Below are positions 52,301 to 58,965 of a DNA stretch of 64,000 nucleotides, piece by piece. How positions within the stretch are numbered: the stretch's first letter is position 1; each line of letters opens with the position of its first letter. The notes beneath the pieces were generated by a model. That model saw nothing but the letters and a program-made list of their open reading frames with translations. It made no database searches and had not been told where the DNA came from. The stretch is from DSOI01 sp041394885. Its GTDB lineage: Bacteria; Acidobacteriota; Terriglobia; Bryobacterales; Bryobacteraceae. The translations under genes and the position numbers were made by a program. Where the stretch lies: contig JAWKHI010000024.1 in NCBI GenBank assembly GCA_041394885.1, forward strand, positions 1-64,000, read 5' to 3'.

Positions 52301-52680
52301 GCTTCGGTTTCAGCGACGACTTCAATAGTGGTGGAAGTTTCTCCGATTTCGAGCGATAAATCGAGCGTGACGGTCTGATTGGCGAGCACCGGGATGGCGC
52401 GTTTGATGAAGGTCTGGAAGCCGGCCTGCCTGACGGTGACCGAGTAGTCACCGAGGTCGACGGCGTCGAACCGGAAAAAGCCTAATTCGTTGGCGGTGGT
52501 GGACCGGGTTACGTTGGTGGCCTGATTAGTGAGGTCCACGGCGGCGCCGGCGATGACGGCCGATTGCTGGTCATGCACTATGCCGGTGATCGCGCCCCGG
52601 CTGGTTTGCGCCACGGCGGGCACGGTAAAGCAAAGGACCAGGATCGCCGCCTGGGGAAAAAAGTACCTTGGGTACGCCAT
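49357..52680 (-). pseudogene. TonB-dependent receptor with two frameshifts (copy D)
   Basis: Read from ATG 52678-52680, the product has a signal peptide (ILVLCFTVPAVAQTS), a carboxypeptidase-regulatory-like domain (GIVHDQQSAVIAGAAVDLTN) and then RELPLPARNPVS. A one-base deletion near 52208 stops this frame; the next frame continues VPGVSTTRFSFGSGG, then NDISVAGQAFEVK. A one-base insertion in a run of six A on the minus strand (T run 52040-52045) puts it back on the third frame, which reads on through the plug (LAVQTSNFDAEFGRAGGAV), FHGSANFLLD and the rest of the barrel to the end (RYQLKLVF). The rest of the protein is intact. The two shifts restore the original frame overall, so this may be an assembly error or a recent pseudogene. 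Confidence 0.85.
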
Positions 52681-52788
52681 GAGAAAAAACTCCCTGGATT
52701 GGCAGTACCCCAACCATCAATCATGCACCCTTGTTGCGGAGTTTAGCATGGCTTGGGGCAAGATGTCCGGTTACAATTTCGCGTCGGG

Positions 52789-54015
52789 CTAGCGGCGGGA
52801 GGCGGCGGAGGTGAGATGAGTTTCGATCCAGATGAGTAAGATCAGGACGAAGACCACGATGGTTCCGATGAAGGGAAACAGGATTACGCTGCGTATTCCC
52901 CAGGCGTTGGCAAGCAGGCCGAGCCCCCAGGGCGCCAGCAGACCACCGGCGGTGCCGATGGAAAGCAATCCATTGAAGAGACCGGGGTGGTAATCAGGAA
53001 AACGGTGACCGATTTTCTCCACCACCAGGGGATAGATGGAGGAGAAGCCCAAGCCCATGAAAATAGACCCCGTCCATGCGCCGAAGTGATTGTTGGTGGC
53101 CCAGAGGACGATACACCCAAACAAAGCCGCCGCGGCGCTGCCCAACAGGATCTTCCCGTGCCCAACGCGCGGCAGGAGCACCTGAGCGGTCACACGGCCA
53201 GCGAACAGGAAGAACCAGAAGGCAGCCAGCATCAGCAGTGCGCTTTCCGGGCTGGTACCGATCGTCTGGACGACGAAGATGGGCAGCCAGGCGGCCACGG
53301 TCCACTCGCTGCCGAACTGAAAGAAGAGCAGGATCGAGAACAGGACCGCGCCCGGGCTGCGGACCTCGGCCCAGACATCGCGCCACGACTGCACCTGGTA
53401 GGCAACGGGAGGCGCAAACGAGTAACGGTGGTAAAGTCCGGCGGCGAAGGCGGGGATCAGCGCCACCAGGATCAGGGTGCTGCGCACGGTATAGACGTAG
53501 AAGGTGCTGGAGCCGATGAGCGCGGTGGTCAGGCACCCGAGCCCGAACAGGACGCCAGCCATGTTGACGGTGGCGGCCTGGTCCCGCCTGTATAGCGAGG
53601 TGAGCGCCTGGAAAGCAGCAATATTGATCAACCCCGCGGCAGCTCCGATGAGGACGATGCCGAGCGCCCGCCACGCGTAGTGCGCGGGGGGAGAGGCAAT
53701 GGCGAGTTCGAGGAAAGCGCCGGCGGCGAGGGCGGATCCGAAGGTGAACGCGTCGCGGACAGGGCGTCGAGCGAGCACGAAGGCGCCGATCCGGACCGAG
53801 GCCACCAGGCCCGCGGCCAGAGCGAGGAAATAAGCGCCCACCTCGCCGAAATCGTCGCGGAGGTGGTATCCCCAGGCAGGCAAGATGGCGCCTGGGAAAC
53901 TCATGAGCAGCCCGGAAAGGAAGAACGCAGATAAGGCAGTCCGCGCCGAGGACGCGTGGAGGGTGGCCTGTTCGGACTGGGGACGGGCCTGCATCCAGGC
54001 GGGTGAAACGCCCAC
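52789..54015 (-). CDS. Major facilitator superfamily transporter
   Basis: 408 residues from GTG 54013-54015; an in-frame ATG 21 bases later is possible. Hydrophobic segments fit about 12 helices (for example ALSAFFLSGLLMSFPGAI, LALAAGLVASVRIG, VLFSILLFFQFGSEW, LFPFIGTIVVFVLILLIWI). The pattern around helix 4-5 (LYRRDQAATVN) and GAWTGSIFMGLGFSSIYPLV fits the MFS fold, in the region of sugar/anion or fucose-type permeases. Substrate unknown. A TAGAAT hexamer lies 6 nt before the GTG, consistent with a leaderless message. Confidence 0.8.
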   Translation of the reverse strand: MGVSPAWMQARPQSEQATLHASSARTALSAFFLSGLLMSFPGAILPAWGYHLRDDFGEVGAYFLALAAGLVASVRIGAFVLARRPVRDAFTFGSALAAGAFLELAIASPPAHYAWRALGIVLIGAAAGLINIAAFQALTSLYRRDQAATVNMAGVLFGLGCLTTALIGSSTFYVYTVRSTLILVALIPAFAAGLYHRYSFAPPVAYQVQSWRDVWAEVRSPGAVLFSILLFFQFGSEWTVAAWLPIFVVQTIGTSPESALLMLAAFWFFLFAGRVTAQVLLPRVGHGKILLGSAAAALFGCIVLWATNNHFGAWTGSIFMGLGFSSIYPLVVEKIGHRFPDYHPGLFNGLLSIGTAGGLLAPWGLGLLANAWGIRSVILFPFIGTIVVFVLILLIWIETHLTSAASRR

Positions 54016-54021
54016 CCCGGT

Positions 54022-54027
54022 ATTCTA
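54022..54027 (-). promoter_or_regulatory. -10-like hexamer, candidate leaderless promoter of the MFS gene
   Basis: TAGAAT on the minus strand (54022-54027), six bases before GTG 54015. No ribosome-binding site lies between them. Confidence 0.4.
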
Positions 54028-54053
54028 GCACCGGGAGCCGGTTTTGGAGGCGC

Positions 54054-54240
54054 AGCTACCGGTTTCGGGAGATGGAAGTAAGTGTCCTTTGTAAAACGGT
54101 AGCTCAAGATTTGTTAACTCCATGGATTCTAACAGGTTAGCGATTGGCGCTTGGATTGCTCTAAGAGGCAGTGGGTCTTTAGAGGTAAATTTCCTCTTTG
54201 GTGTTGGTTGCCTCCTCAACTACACAAGAGCTGAAACGCC
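54054..54240 (+). ncRNA. Structured RNA-like segment upstream of the alpha/beta hydrolase
   Basis: Nested complementary segments are visible. AGCTACCG (54054-54061) pairs with CGGTAGCT (54097-54104). AGCTC (54101-54105) and TTGT (54111-54114) pair with the contiguous ACAAGAGCT (54224-54232). GAGGCA (54165-54170) pairs with TGCCTC (54209-54214), enclosing a hairpin AGAGG/CCTCT (54181-54197). The first and second sets overlap at 54101-54104, so they are alternatives. A terminator follows at 54245. The segment could be a small RNA or a regulated leader (riboswitch-like). It does not match a known riboswitch signature I can recall, and it is not coding: the frame from 54122 runs through the terminator and is rejected. 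Confidence 0.45.
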
Positions 54241-54244
54241 TGTT

Positions 54245-54276
54245 GGCGCGCCCCACACCGGGACGCGCCTTTTTTG
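54245..54276 (+). terminator. Intrinsic terminator just upstream of the hydrolase gene
   Basis: GGCGCG (54245-54250) pairs with CGCGCC (54264-54269), with CCC/GGG continuing the stem inside after a mismatch, followed by TTTTTT then more T. It lies 35 bp before the hydrolase start codon, so it either ends the upstream RNA or attenuates transcription into the hydrolase gene. Confidence 0.75.
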
Positions 54277-54288
54277 TTTTTTGGCGCG

Positions 54289-54306
54289 TTCCTGGTTTAC
54301 TAGGAA
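54289..54306 (+). promoter_or_regulatory. Hairpin that hides the ribosome-binding site of the hydrolase
   Basis: TTCCTGG (54289-54295) can pair with CTAGGAA (54300-54306) around the loop TTTA, with one G:U pair. AGGAAG (54302-54307) is the likely ribosome-binding site, 3 nt before ATG 54311. The stem therefore covers it and may limit translation. Confidence 0.5.
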
Positions 54307-54310
54307 GAGT

Positions 54311-55333
54311 ATGACCGGGTGGTACGGGCAGTGGATGGATCGATGGGAGACCGAGCTGGCAAACATCGACCAGAATCGGACAGTGCGTCCGTTCGAGTGG
54401 GGCCTGGACTGGCTGGAACTGGATTCGCGAACCAACGGCGACGCGGGAGCCGCCCTGTCGAATTATGCCGCAGAGACCGCGCGAAACAGCGAACGGGTTC
54501 TGGATCACCGGCGTGGTGGAGGACGGGAGTTCCGACTGGAAGGCGGCACCCTCCGCTTTCCAAGTGTCGTGACGACGCCCTATCCGGAAAACAATACCGT
54601 GTACGCGGAGTACTTCCCCGCCCCGGGTGCGCGCCGCGCCGTGTTGGTGATTCCACAGTGGAACTCCGACGACCAGAGCCATCTGAGTTTGTGTGCCCTG
54701 TTGCAGCGGATCGGCATATCGGCATTACGGCTGAGCAAGGCCTACCACCACCGGCGTAAGCCTCCGGAAACCAAACGCGCCGACTATCACGTTTCGAGCA
54801 ATCTCGGCCGCACCATCCACGCGACGCAGCAATCGGTGATCGATGCCCGGTGCTGCCTGGATTGGCTCGAGGGGCGCGGGTATGAGCGATTGGGGATCGT
54901 GGGCACAAGCCTCGGTTCCTGCGTGGCGCTGCTGACGGCGGCGCACGACATCCGCGTGCGGGCGGCGGTGTTCAATCATGTGTCGTTATACTTCGCCGAT
55001 GTCGTTTGGACGGGCATGTCGTGCCGCCACATCCGGCAGACGCTCAACGGCAACGTGACCGCGGAACAGCTCCGCGATTTCTGGTACTCGATCAGCCCGG
55101 CGGCCTATCTGGAGAAGTTGGGGAACCGTGACCTGCGCAGTCTGCTGATCTGGGGGAAGTACGACACGACATTCCGGCCCGAGTACTCGGCGCTGGTACT
55201 GGATGGATTCGCGCGCCTGGGGCTGCGCCACGACACGTTTTGTCTGCCGTGCGGGCACTATACAACGGGCAAGTTTCCGTATAGTTGGATGGACGGATGG
55301 GCCATCTCCCGTTACCTCTACAAATTCTTGTAG
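54311..55333 (+). CDS. Alpha/beta hydrolase family protein
   Basis: 340 residues from ATG 54311, preceded by AGGAAG. The alpha/beta-hydrolase fold is recognised by the nucleophile elbow GTSLGSC, the acidic residue in LLIWGKYDTTF and the catalytic His in CLPCGHYTTGKFP. The N-terminal 90 residues are polar (TGWYGQWMDRWETELANI) and precede the core. It belongs to a less-characterised branch of the superfamily, so a substrate cannot be named. A structured segment, terminator and hairpin-masked ribosome-binding site lie upstream, and another structured segment lies 3' of the stop. Confidence 0.8.
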   Translation: MTGWYGQWMDRWETELANIDQNRTVRPFEWGLDWLELDSRTNGDAGAALSNYAAETARNSERVLDHRRGGGREFRLEGGTLRFPSVVTTPYPENNTVYAEYFPAPGARRAVLVIPQWNSDDQSHLSLCALLQRIGISALRLSKAYHHRRKPPETKRADYHVSSNLGRTIHATQQSVIDARCCLDWLEGRGYERLGIVGTSLGSCVALLTAAHDIRVRAAVFNHVSLYFADVVWTGMSCRHIRQTLNGNVTAEQLRDFWYSISPAAYLEKLGNRDLRSLLIWGKYDTTFRPEYSALVLDGFARLGLRHDTFCLPCGHYTTGKFPYSWMDGWAISRYLYKFL

Positions 55334-55351
55334 ATTTGTTTTTTCAGGGTG

Positions 55352-55380
55352 TTGACAAGCCTCACGATGTGATGCAACAT
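55352..55380 (+). promoter_or_regulatory. Promoter with perfect TTGACA -35
   Basis: TTGACA at 55352-55357 is a perfect -35. Seventeen bases later, CAACAT (55375-55380) is a weak -10 (3 of 6 matches to TATAAT). Transcription would begin near 55387 and enter the structured segment. Confidence 0.45.
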
Positions 55381-55386
55381 GGGGAC

Positions 55387-55576
55387 ATCACTGAGAAAGG
55401 AGGTGGTCCAGGAACAATGGAAATAGGCAGTAGACGATCCGAAATGAGACCCACACAGGAGGTGACCGACTGCTGAATCTCAACTTACTCAAAGTTCAGG
55501 TCACGTCCAGTGTCGTGGCCGCTGTTCCTGTGGACCGGCGACCTCCTCTAGTGTGACCCTCTAAAAGGATCAACCC
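55387..55576 (+). ncRNA. Structured RNA with two SD-like sequences and one anti-SD arm
   Basis: AAAGGAGGTGGTCC (55396-55409) matches 13 of 14 bases of the complement of the 16S 3' tail. AGGAGGT, GGTCCA and GGAACA (55398-55416) can pair in order with ACCTCCT (55541-55547), TGGACC (55531-55536) and TGTTCC (55523-55528), with short bulges of GGCG and TG on the 3' side. A second SD-like AGGAGGTGACC (55457-55467) competes for the same ACCTCCT and can alternatively pair its GTGACC with GGTCAC (55499-55504). A 19-codon ORF begins right after the first arm. A promoter (TTGACA) and a terminator bracket the segment. Class not known to me. Confidence 0.55.
55417..55476 (+). CDS. 19-residue ORF within the structured RNA
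   Basis: ATG 55417 to TGA 55476. The strong SD-like AGGAGGT ends 12 nt before the ATG, a long but usable spacing. The peptide is MEIGSRRSEMRPTQEVTDC, charged and ending in Cys, without a signal or hydrophobic segment. Part of its codons form the second SD-like repeat (encoding QEVTD), so the base sequence may be constrained by structure rather than by the peptide. It could be a leader peptide whose translation switches the RNA fold. Confidence 0.35.
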   Translation: MEIGSRRSEMRPTQEVTDC

Positions 55577-55616
55577 AAACCCCCGCGTAGGCCTGAGGGC
55601 TCGCGGGGGTTTGCTA
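55577..55616. terminator. Bidirectional intrinsic terminator
   Basis: AAACCCCCGCG (55577-55587) pairs perfectly with CGCGGGGGTTT (55602-55612) around a 14-nt loop. It sits between the structured RNA and the converging sterol-desaturase gene and can end both transcripts. Confidence 0.85.
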
Positions 55617-56381
55617 TTTTCGGCTGAGCAACCCGCGAAAGGGAGCCACGAACTGGCCGGGAAGTTGTGCGGGATACTGCTCGATACCGGTGAAACCGAG
55701 GCGGGCGGGATCATGGCCGGGGAGGTAGGCGGTGCCGAAAATCCAATCCCAGATGGCAAGCGTCAGCGCGAAGTTGCGGTTTGGCGGGCCGGAGGTGGGA
55801 TGGGTATGGTGCCAGATGTGGAGTTCGGGACTGTTGATCACGTAACGGAGCGGGCCGATGTGCCAGCGCAGATTGGCGTGCGCGAAGTGTCCGGCCAGGG
55901 TATTCAATACTCCCACCCAGAACATGACCGGCCCGGCGAATCCGAGAAGGGCGAACGGGGTGTAGAGCAGCGACCGGTAGACGACGATCTCCACCCAATG
56001 AATGCGCCAGTTGCCGATCCAATCCAGCTCGACGATGGAGTGATGCACCTTGTGAAACTCCCACAAGAAGCCGACGCGGTGGAGGAGGTTGTGGACGCAC
56101 CACTGGAGAAAGTCGAGCACGAAAAACAGGACGACGAACTGGGTCCAGAAACCGGCGCCTGCGATGAGGCCGAGTTGGAGCCGTTGGAGACCGAGCAGGG
56201 GCGCAAGCCGGGCAAAGGCGATGGCGATAAGGACTCCGAGATATTCGCTGTTGAAAACGATGTAGGCGAGATCGCTCCAGATTCCGCGACGGAAGAGACG
56301 TTGGCTCGGGTTGCGGGGCCAGATGCGTTCAGCGAGAAGGAATACGAGGCCGAGGCCAGCGAGCCAGACTGCGTAGATCAC
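55614..56381 (-). CDS. Sterol desaturase / fatty acid hydroxylase family protein
   Basis: 255 residues from GTG 56379-56381. An integral membrane protein with helices at about 1-20, 35-60, 75-95 and 125-155. Histidine clusters HNLLHRV, HKVHH and HIWHH coordinate a di-iron centre, as in sterol desaturases and fatty acid hydroxylases. It probably hydroxylates or desaturates a lipid; the substrate is unknown. A TACAAT hexamer precedes the GTG by 8 nt. It converges with the structured RNA across the shared terminator. Confidence 0.85.
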   Translation of the reverse strand: MIYAVWLAGLGLVFLLAERIWPRNPSQRLFRRGIWSDLAYIVFNSEYLGVLIAIAFARLAPLLGLQRLQLGLIAGAGFWTQFVVLFFVLDFLQWCVHNLLHRVGFLWEFHKVHHSIVELDWIGNWRIHWVEIVVYRSLLYTPFALLGFAGPVMFWVGVLNTLAGHFAHANLRWHIGPLRYVINSPELHIWHHTHPTSGPPNRNFALTLAIWDWIFGTAYLPGHDPARLGFTGIEQYPAQLPGQFVAPFRGLLSRK

Positions 56382-56389
56382 CTGATTTC

Positions 56390-56395
56390 ATTGTA
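56390..56395 (-). promoter_or_regulatory. -10-like hexamer, candidate leaderless promoter of the sterol-desaturase gene
   Basis: TACAAT on the minus strand (56390-56395), eight bases before GTG 56381. No ribosome-binding site is visible. Confidence 0.45.
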
Positions 56396-56431
56396 AAGCC
56401 GGGCTGCGGGCACGGCCGGAGCCGGCGGGCA

Positions 56432-56437
56432 TATACT
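56432..56437 (+). promoter_or_regulatory. -10-like hexamer, candidate leaderless promoter of the metallohydrolase gene
   Basis: TATACT at 56432-56437, seven bases before ATG 56445. Confidence 0.45.
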
Positions 56438-56444
56438 ATCGGCC

Positions 56445-58949
56445 ATGACTCCCCGTACATTGGCGCTTCTTCTGGCCGCGGTATTGATCGGCGCAGTGGC
56501 GTTTCGTGACCGGACCGCCACCGAAGCCGCGCAGCGCGATGCAACGACGTGGGGCGCGGCCGAGCCGTCATGGTCACCGGACGGAAAACGGCTGGCGTTC
56601 ACCCTGGCCGGTTCGATCTGGACGGTGCCCGCCGCGGGCGGCGAAGCGGAGCAGCTTTCCAGTGGACCGGGGTACCATGCGCATCCGGCATGGTCACCGG
56701 GCGGAGAGTGGATCGCGTATATCGACGGCCCTCCGCCGGCCGGATTGCTGCCAGCCATTCGGGGAAAACTGATGCTGGTGAACGCAGGGAGCGGGCAGCA
56801 GCGCGCGGTCGCACTGCCGCATCCGACGGCGGGAACTCCTTCCTGGTCACCGGACGGGGCGACGATCGCCGTGCCCCTGATGACGCCGGACGCAGGCGCG
56901 CAGATCCACCGGGTGGAGGTGGCCGGCGGCGAGGCCCGCCGATTGCAGCAGCGGACGCAGCGCGGACCACTCGGCAACTGGTTCTACACGGCCTGGGCGC
57001 CGGGACCCGAGATCGTATGGACGGGACAGCAATTCGCGTCGGTGCAAAACGGTTCGCAGATACTGGGCGCGCCGCAGGTATGGTCGATGGCGGCGGCGCC
57101 GGGGCCGATCGCGATCCAGTCGCCGCTGACCTCTTACCGGCTGGCCGACATCGCGCAATTGCACAAGCCATCGACGCTGGCGAACGGCGACGTTGTCTAC
57201 GCGGGCGTGCTGGTGAATGGAAAGGGCGATCGCGAGCTCTATCGCGTGGCGCGCGGCGCCAAACCGGTGACGATCACTAACACGCCGCGTGACGAGTTCT
57301 CGCCGGCGGTTTCGCCGGACGGGCGGACGATCGCGTTCGATTCGAACCGGTTGGGCAACCTGGACCTGTTCACGATGCCGATCGGCGGCGGCGAACCGAA
57401 CCATGTTCGTATCACGGGGCTGCGGTTTCGCGGCGCGCAGGCGAGGCTGCGTCTCGCGGTGCGGGACGAAACCGGCCAGCCGGCCCGTGTGCGGATGTTC
57501 GTCTCGGCGACGGACGGCAAAGCATACGGGCCGGCGGGTGCACCGTTGTTCTACTACAACCTCGACCCCGGACAGCCGCGCGAAGGGTTCTTCCTCACCA
57601 GCGGCGACGACGAAATCGTTCTGCCGGCGGGACGCGTGAAGCTGGTGGCTGTGAAAGGGATCGAATACCGGATCGAAGAGCGTCAGTTGGAGTTGGCCGG
57701 TGGCGACACCAGCGCGGTGACCATCGCCCTTACGCGTTGGACCAACTGGAACCAGAAGGGATGGTACACCGGCGAGAATCATTTCCATGCCAACTACAAC
57801 GGGAGCTACTATCAGCGTCCGCCCGATTCGCTCGACTGGCTGGAAGCCGAGGACCTCAACACGGCGAATATGATCGTCGCCAATTCCGAGGGGGCGTTCA
57901 TTCACGACAAGGAATTTTTTCAGGGGAGGCCCGACCCCGCGTCCAAGCCTCGATTCATCCTCTATTGGGGCCAGGAATATCGCAACTCGGATCCGTTGGG
58001 GCACATGGCTTTCTTGAACATCCGGCGGCAGGTTCCGCCATCGTTCACGAGCGTGGTGGGGAGCCGTTCCCGGTGGGATTATCCTCTGAACACGATGGCC
58101 GCGCTCGAGGCACGCCGGCAGGGAGGCCTGGTTGTCTACGTGCATCCGATGTCGGGCACGCTCTCCGATCCGATGGATACCAACCTCGGCGCGAAGGAAG
58201 CTCCGCTCACGGCGGCGCTCGGAGCCATGGATGCGATCGATATTCTGCCCTACGGTCCGGCGGCATACGAACTGTGGTACCGGCTGCTGAACAGCGGCTT
58301 CCGGATTGCGCCGGGCGCGGGCACCGACGTGTTCACCAATTGGCGCGGCATCAACCGCATTCCCGGATTGTCGCGCCAGTATGTGGACACGGGATCGGCA
58401 TTTACGTGGGAGCGATGGATTGAGCGCTACCGTGCGGGGAGGGCGTTTGTGACCAATGGTCCACTGGTCGCGTTCGACGTGAACGGGCAACCGATGGGAT
58501 CGGTGATTCCGGCGTCCACGGCTCCTTACAGAGCCAAGGTGTCGGCGGAAGTAAATGCGCGGACGCCGGTGGACACGGTGGAACTGGTGCGGAACGGCCA
58601 GGTGATCGAAACGTGGAAGCTGCCCGCGGGCACGAATTCGCACCGGGTGGAAAAGGAAGTAGAGGTGGAGCGCAGCGCGTGGCTGGCGGTGCGTGTCTCA
58701 GGCCCGGCCGCGCGCGGGCTGGGCAATGAGCCGATGCGGGCTCATAGCGCCCCGGTATGGATCGAAGTGGCGCGGCAGCCGGTGCTGGTGCGAGAGGACT
58801 TGGAATTGATGATCCGTTGGCTGGATCGATTGTGGATGAATCTGGAGTCGCGGGACAACTTCGGGCCAGGGGACAACCGGGCGAAGGCGCGCGCGATGTG
58901 GGAGCGGGGCGTCGCCCACTATCGCGCGAAGCTGGGCCAGGCGCGTTGA
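56445..58949 (+). CDS. TolB-repeat protein fused to a CehA/McbA-type metallohydrolase domain
   Basis: 834 residues from ATG 56445. A signal peptide (LALLLAAVLIGAVAF) is followed by several TolB/PD40-type blades with WSPDGK motifs (PSWSPDGKRLAFT, PAWSPGGEWIAYI, PSWSPDGATIAVP, PAVSPDGRTIAFD). From about residue 440 comes a PHP/CehA-like domain with GWYTGENHFHANYNG (the HxHxN metal motif), a later YVHPMSG and FRIAPGAGTDVFTN, which supply further ligands. It is a periplasmic protein with an open propeller scaffold and a metal-dependent hydrolase, so a secreted phosphoesterase, amidase or carbamate-hydrolase-like enzyme. Substrate unknown. A TATACT hexamer precedes the start by 7 nt. Confidence 0.82.
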   Translation: MTPRTLALLLAAVLIGAVAFRDRTATEAAQRDATTWGAAEPSWSPDGKRLAFTLAGSIWTVPAAGGEAEQLSSGPGYHAHPAWSPGGEWIAYIDGPPPAGLLPAIRGKLMLVNAGSGQQRAVALPHPTAGTPSWSPDGATIAVPLMTPDAGAQIHRVEVAGGEARRLQQRTQRGPLGNWFYTAWAPGPEIVWTGQQFASVQNGSQILGAPQVWSMAAAPGPIAIQSPLTSYRLADIAQLHKPSTLANGDVVYAGVLVNGKGDRELYRVARGAKPVTITNTPRDEFSPAVSPDGRTIAFDSNRLGNLDLFTMPIGGGEPNHVRITGLRFRGAQARLRLAVRDETGQPARVRMFVSATDGKAYGPAGAPLFYYNLDPGQPREGFFLTSGDDEIVLPAGRVKLVAVKGIEYRIEERQLELAGGDTSAVTIALTRWTNWNQKGWYTGENHFHANYNGSYYQRPPDSLDWLEAEDLNTANMIVANSEGAFIHDKEFFQGRPDPASKPRFILYWGQEYRNSDPLGHMAFLNIRRQVPPSFTSVVGSRSRWDYPLNTMAALEARRQGGLVVYVHPMSGTLSDPMDTNLGAKEAPLTAALGAMDAIDILPYGPAAYELWYRLLNSGFRIAPGAGTDVFTNWRGINRIPGLSRQYVDTGSAFTWERWIERYRAGRAFVTNGPLVAFDVNGQPMGSVIPASTAPYRAKVSAEVNARTPVDTVELVRNGQVIETWKLPAGTNSHRVEKEVEVERSAWLAVRVSGPAARGLGNEPMRAHSAPVWIEVARQPVLVREDLELMIRWLDRLWMNLESRDNFGPGDNRAKARAMWERGVAHYRAKLGQAR

Positions 58950-58965
58950 TGCCGCCGCCGGCCGG

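Noticed and set aside
54054..54276. The segment as 6S RNA.
   Set aside because: The helices I can find are interrupted by a large asymmetric gap (about 50 nt on one side and 9 on the other) and no 6S-like central bubble is clear, so I only call it structured RNA of unknown class.
54122..54310. N-terminal extension of the alpha/beta hydrolase from 54122.
   Set aside because: It would translate through a terminator hairpin and its T run; ATG 54311 has AGGAAG directly upstream.
55417..55476. The 19-residue peptide resembles PqqA because of an EVT motif in a genome with quinoproteins.
   Set aside because: PqqA needs Glu and Tyr for cross-linking. The position of the Tyr is Cys here, the flanking residues do not match, and the EVT codons are part of an SD-like repeat. 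No pqqB-E genes are in the window.
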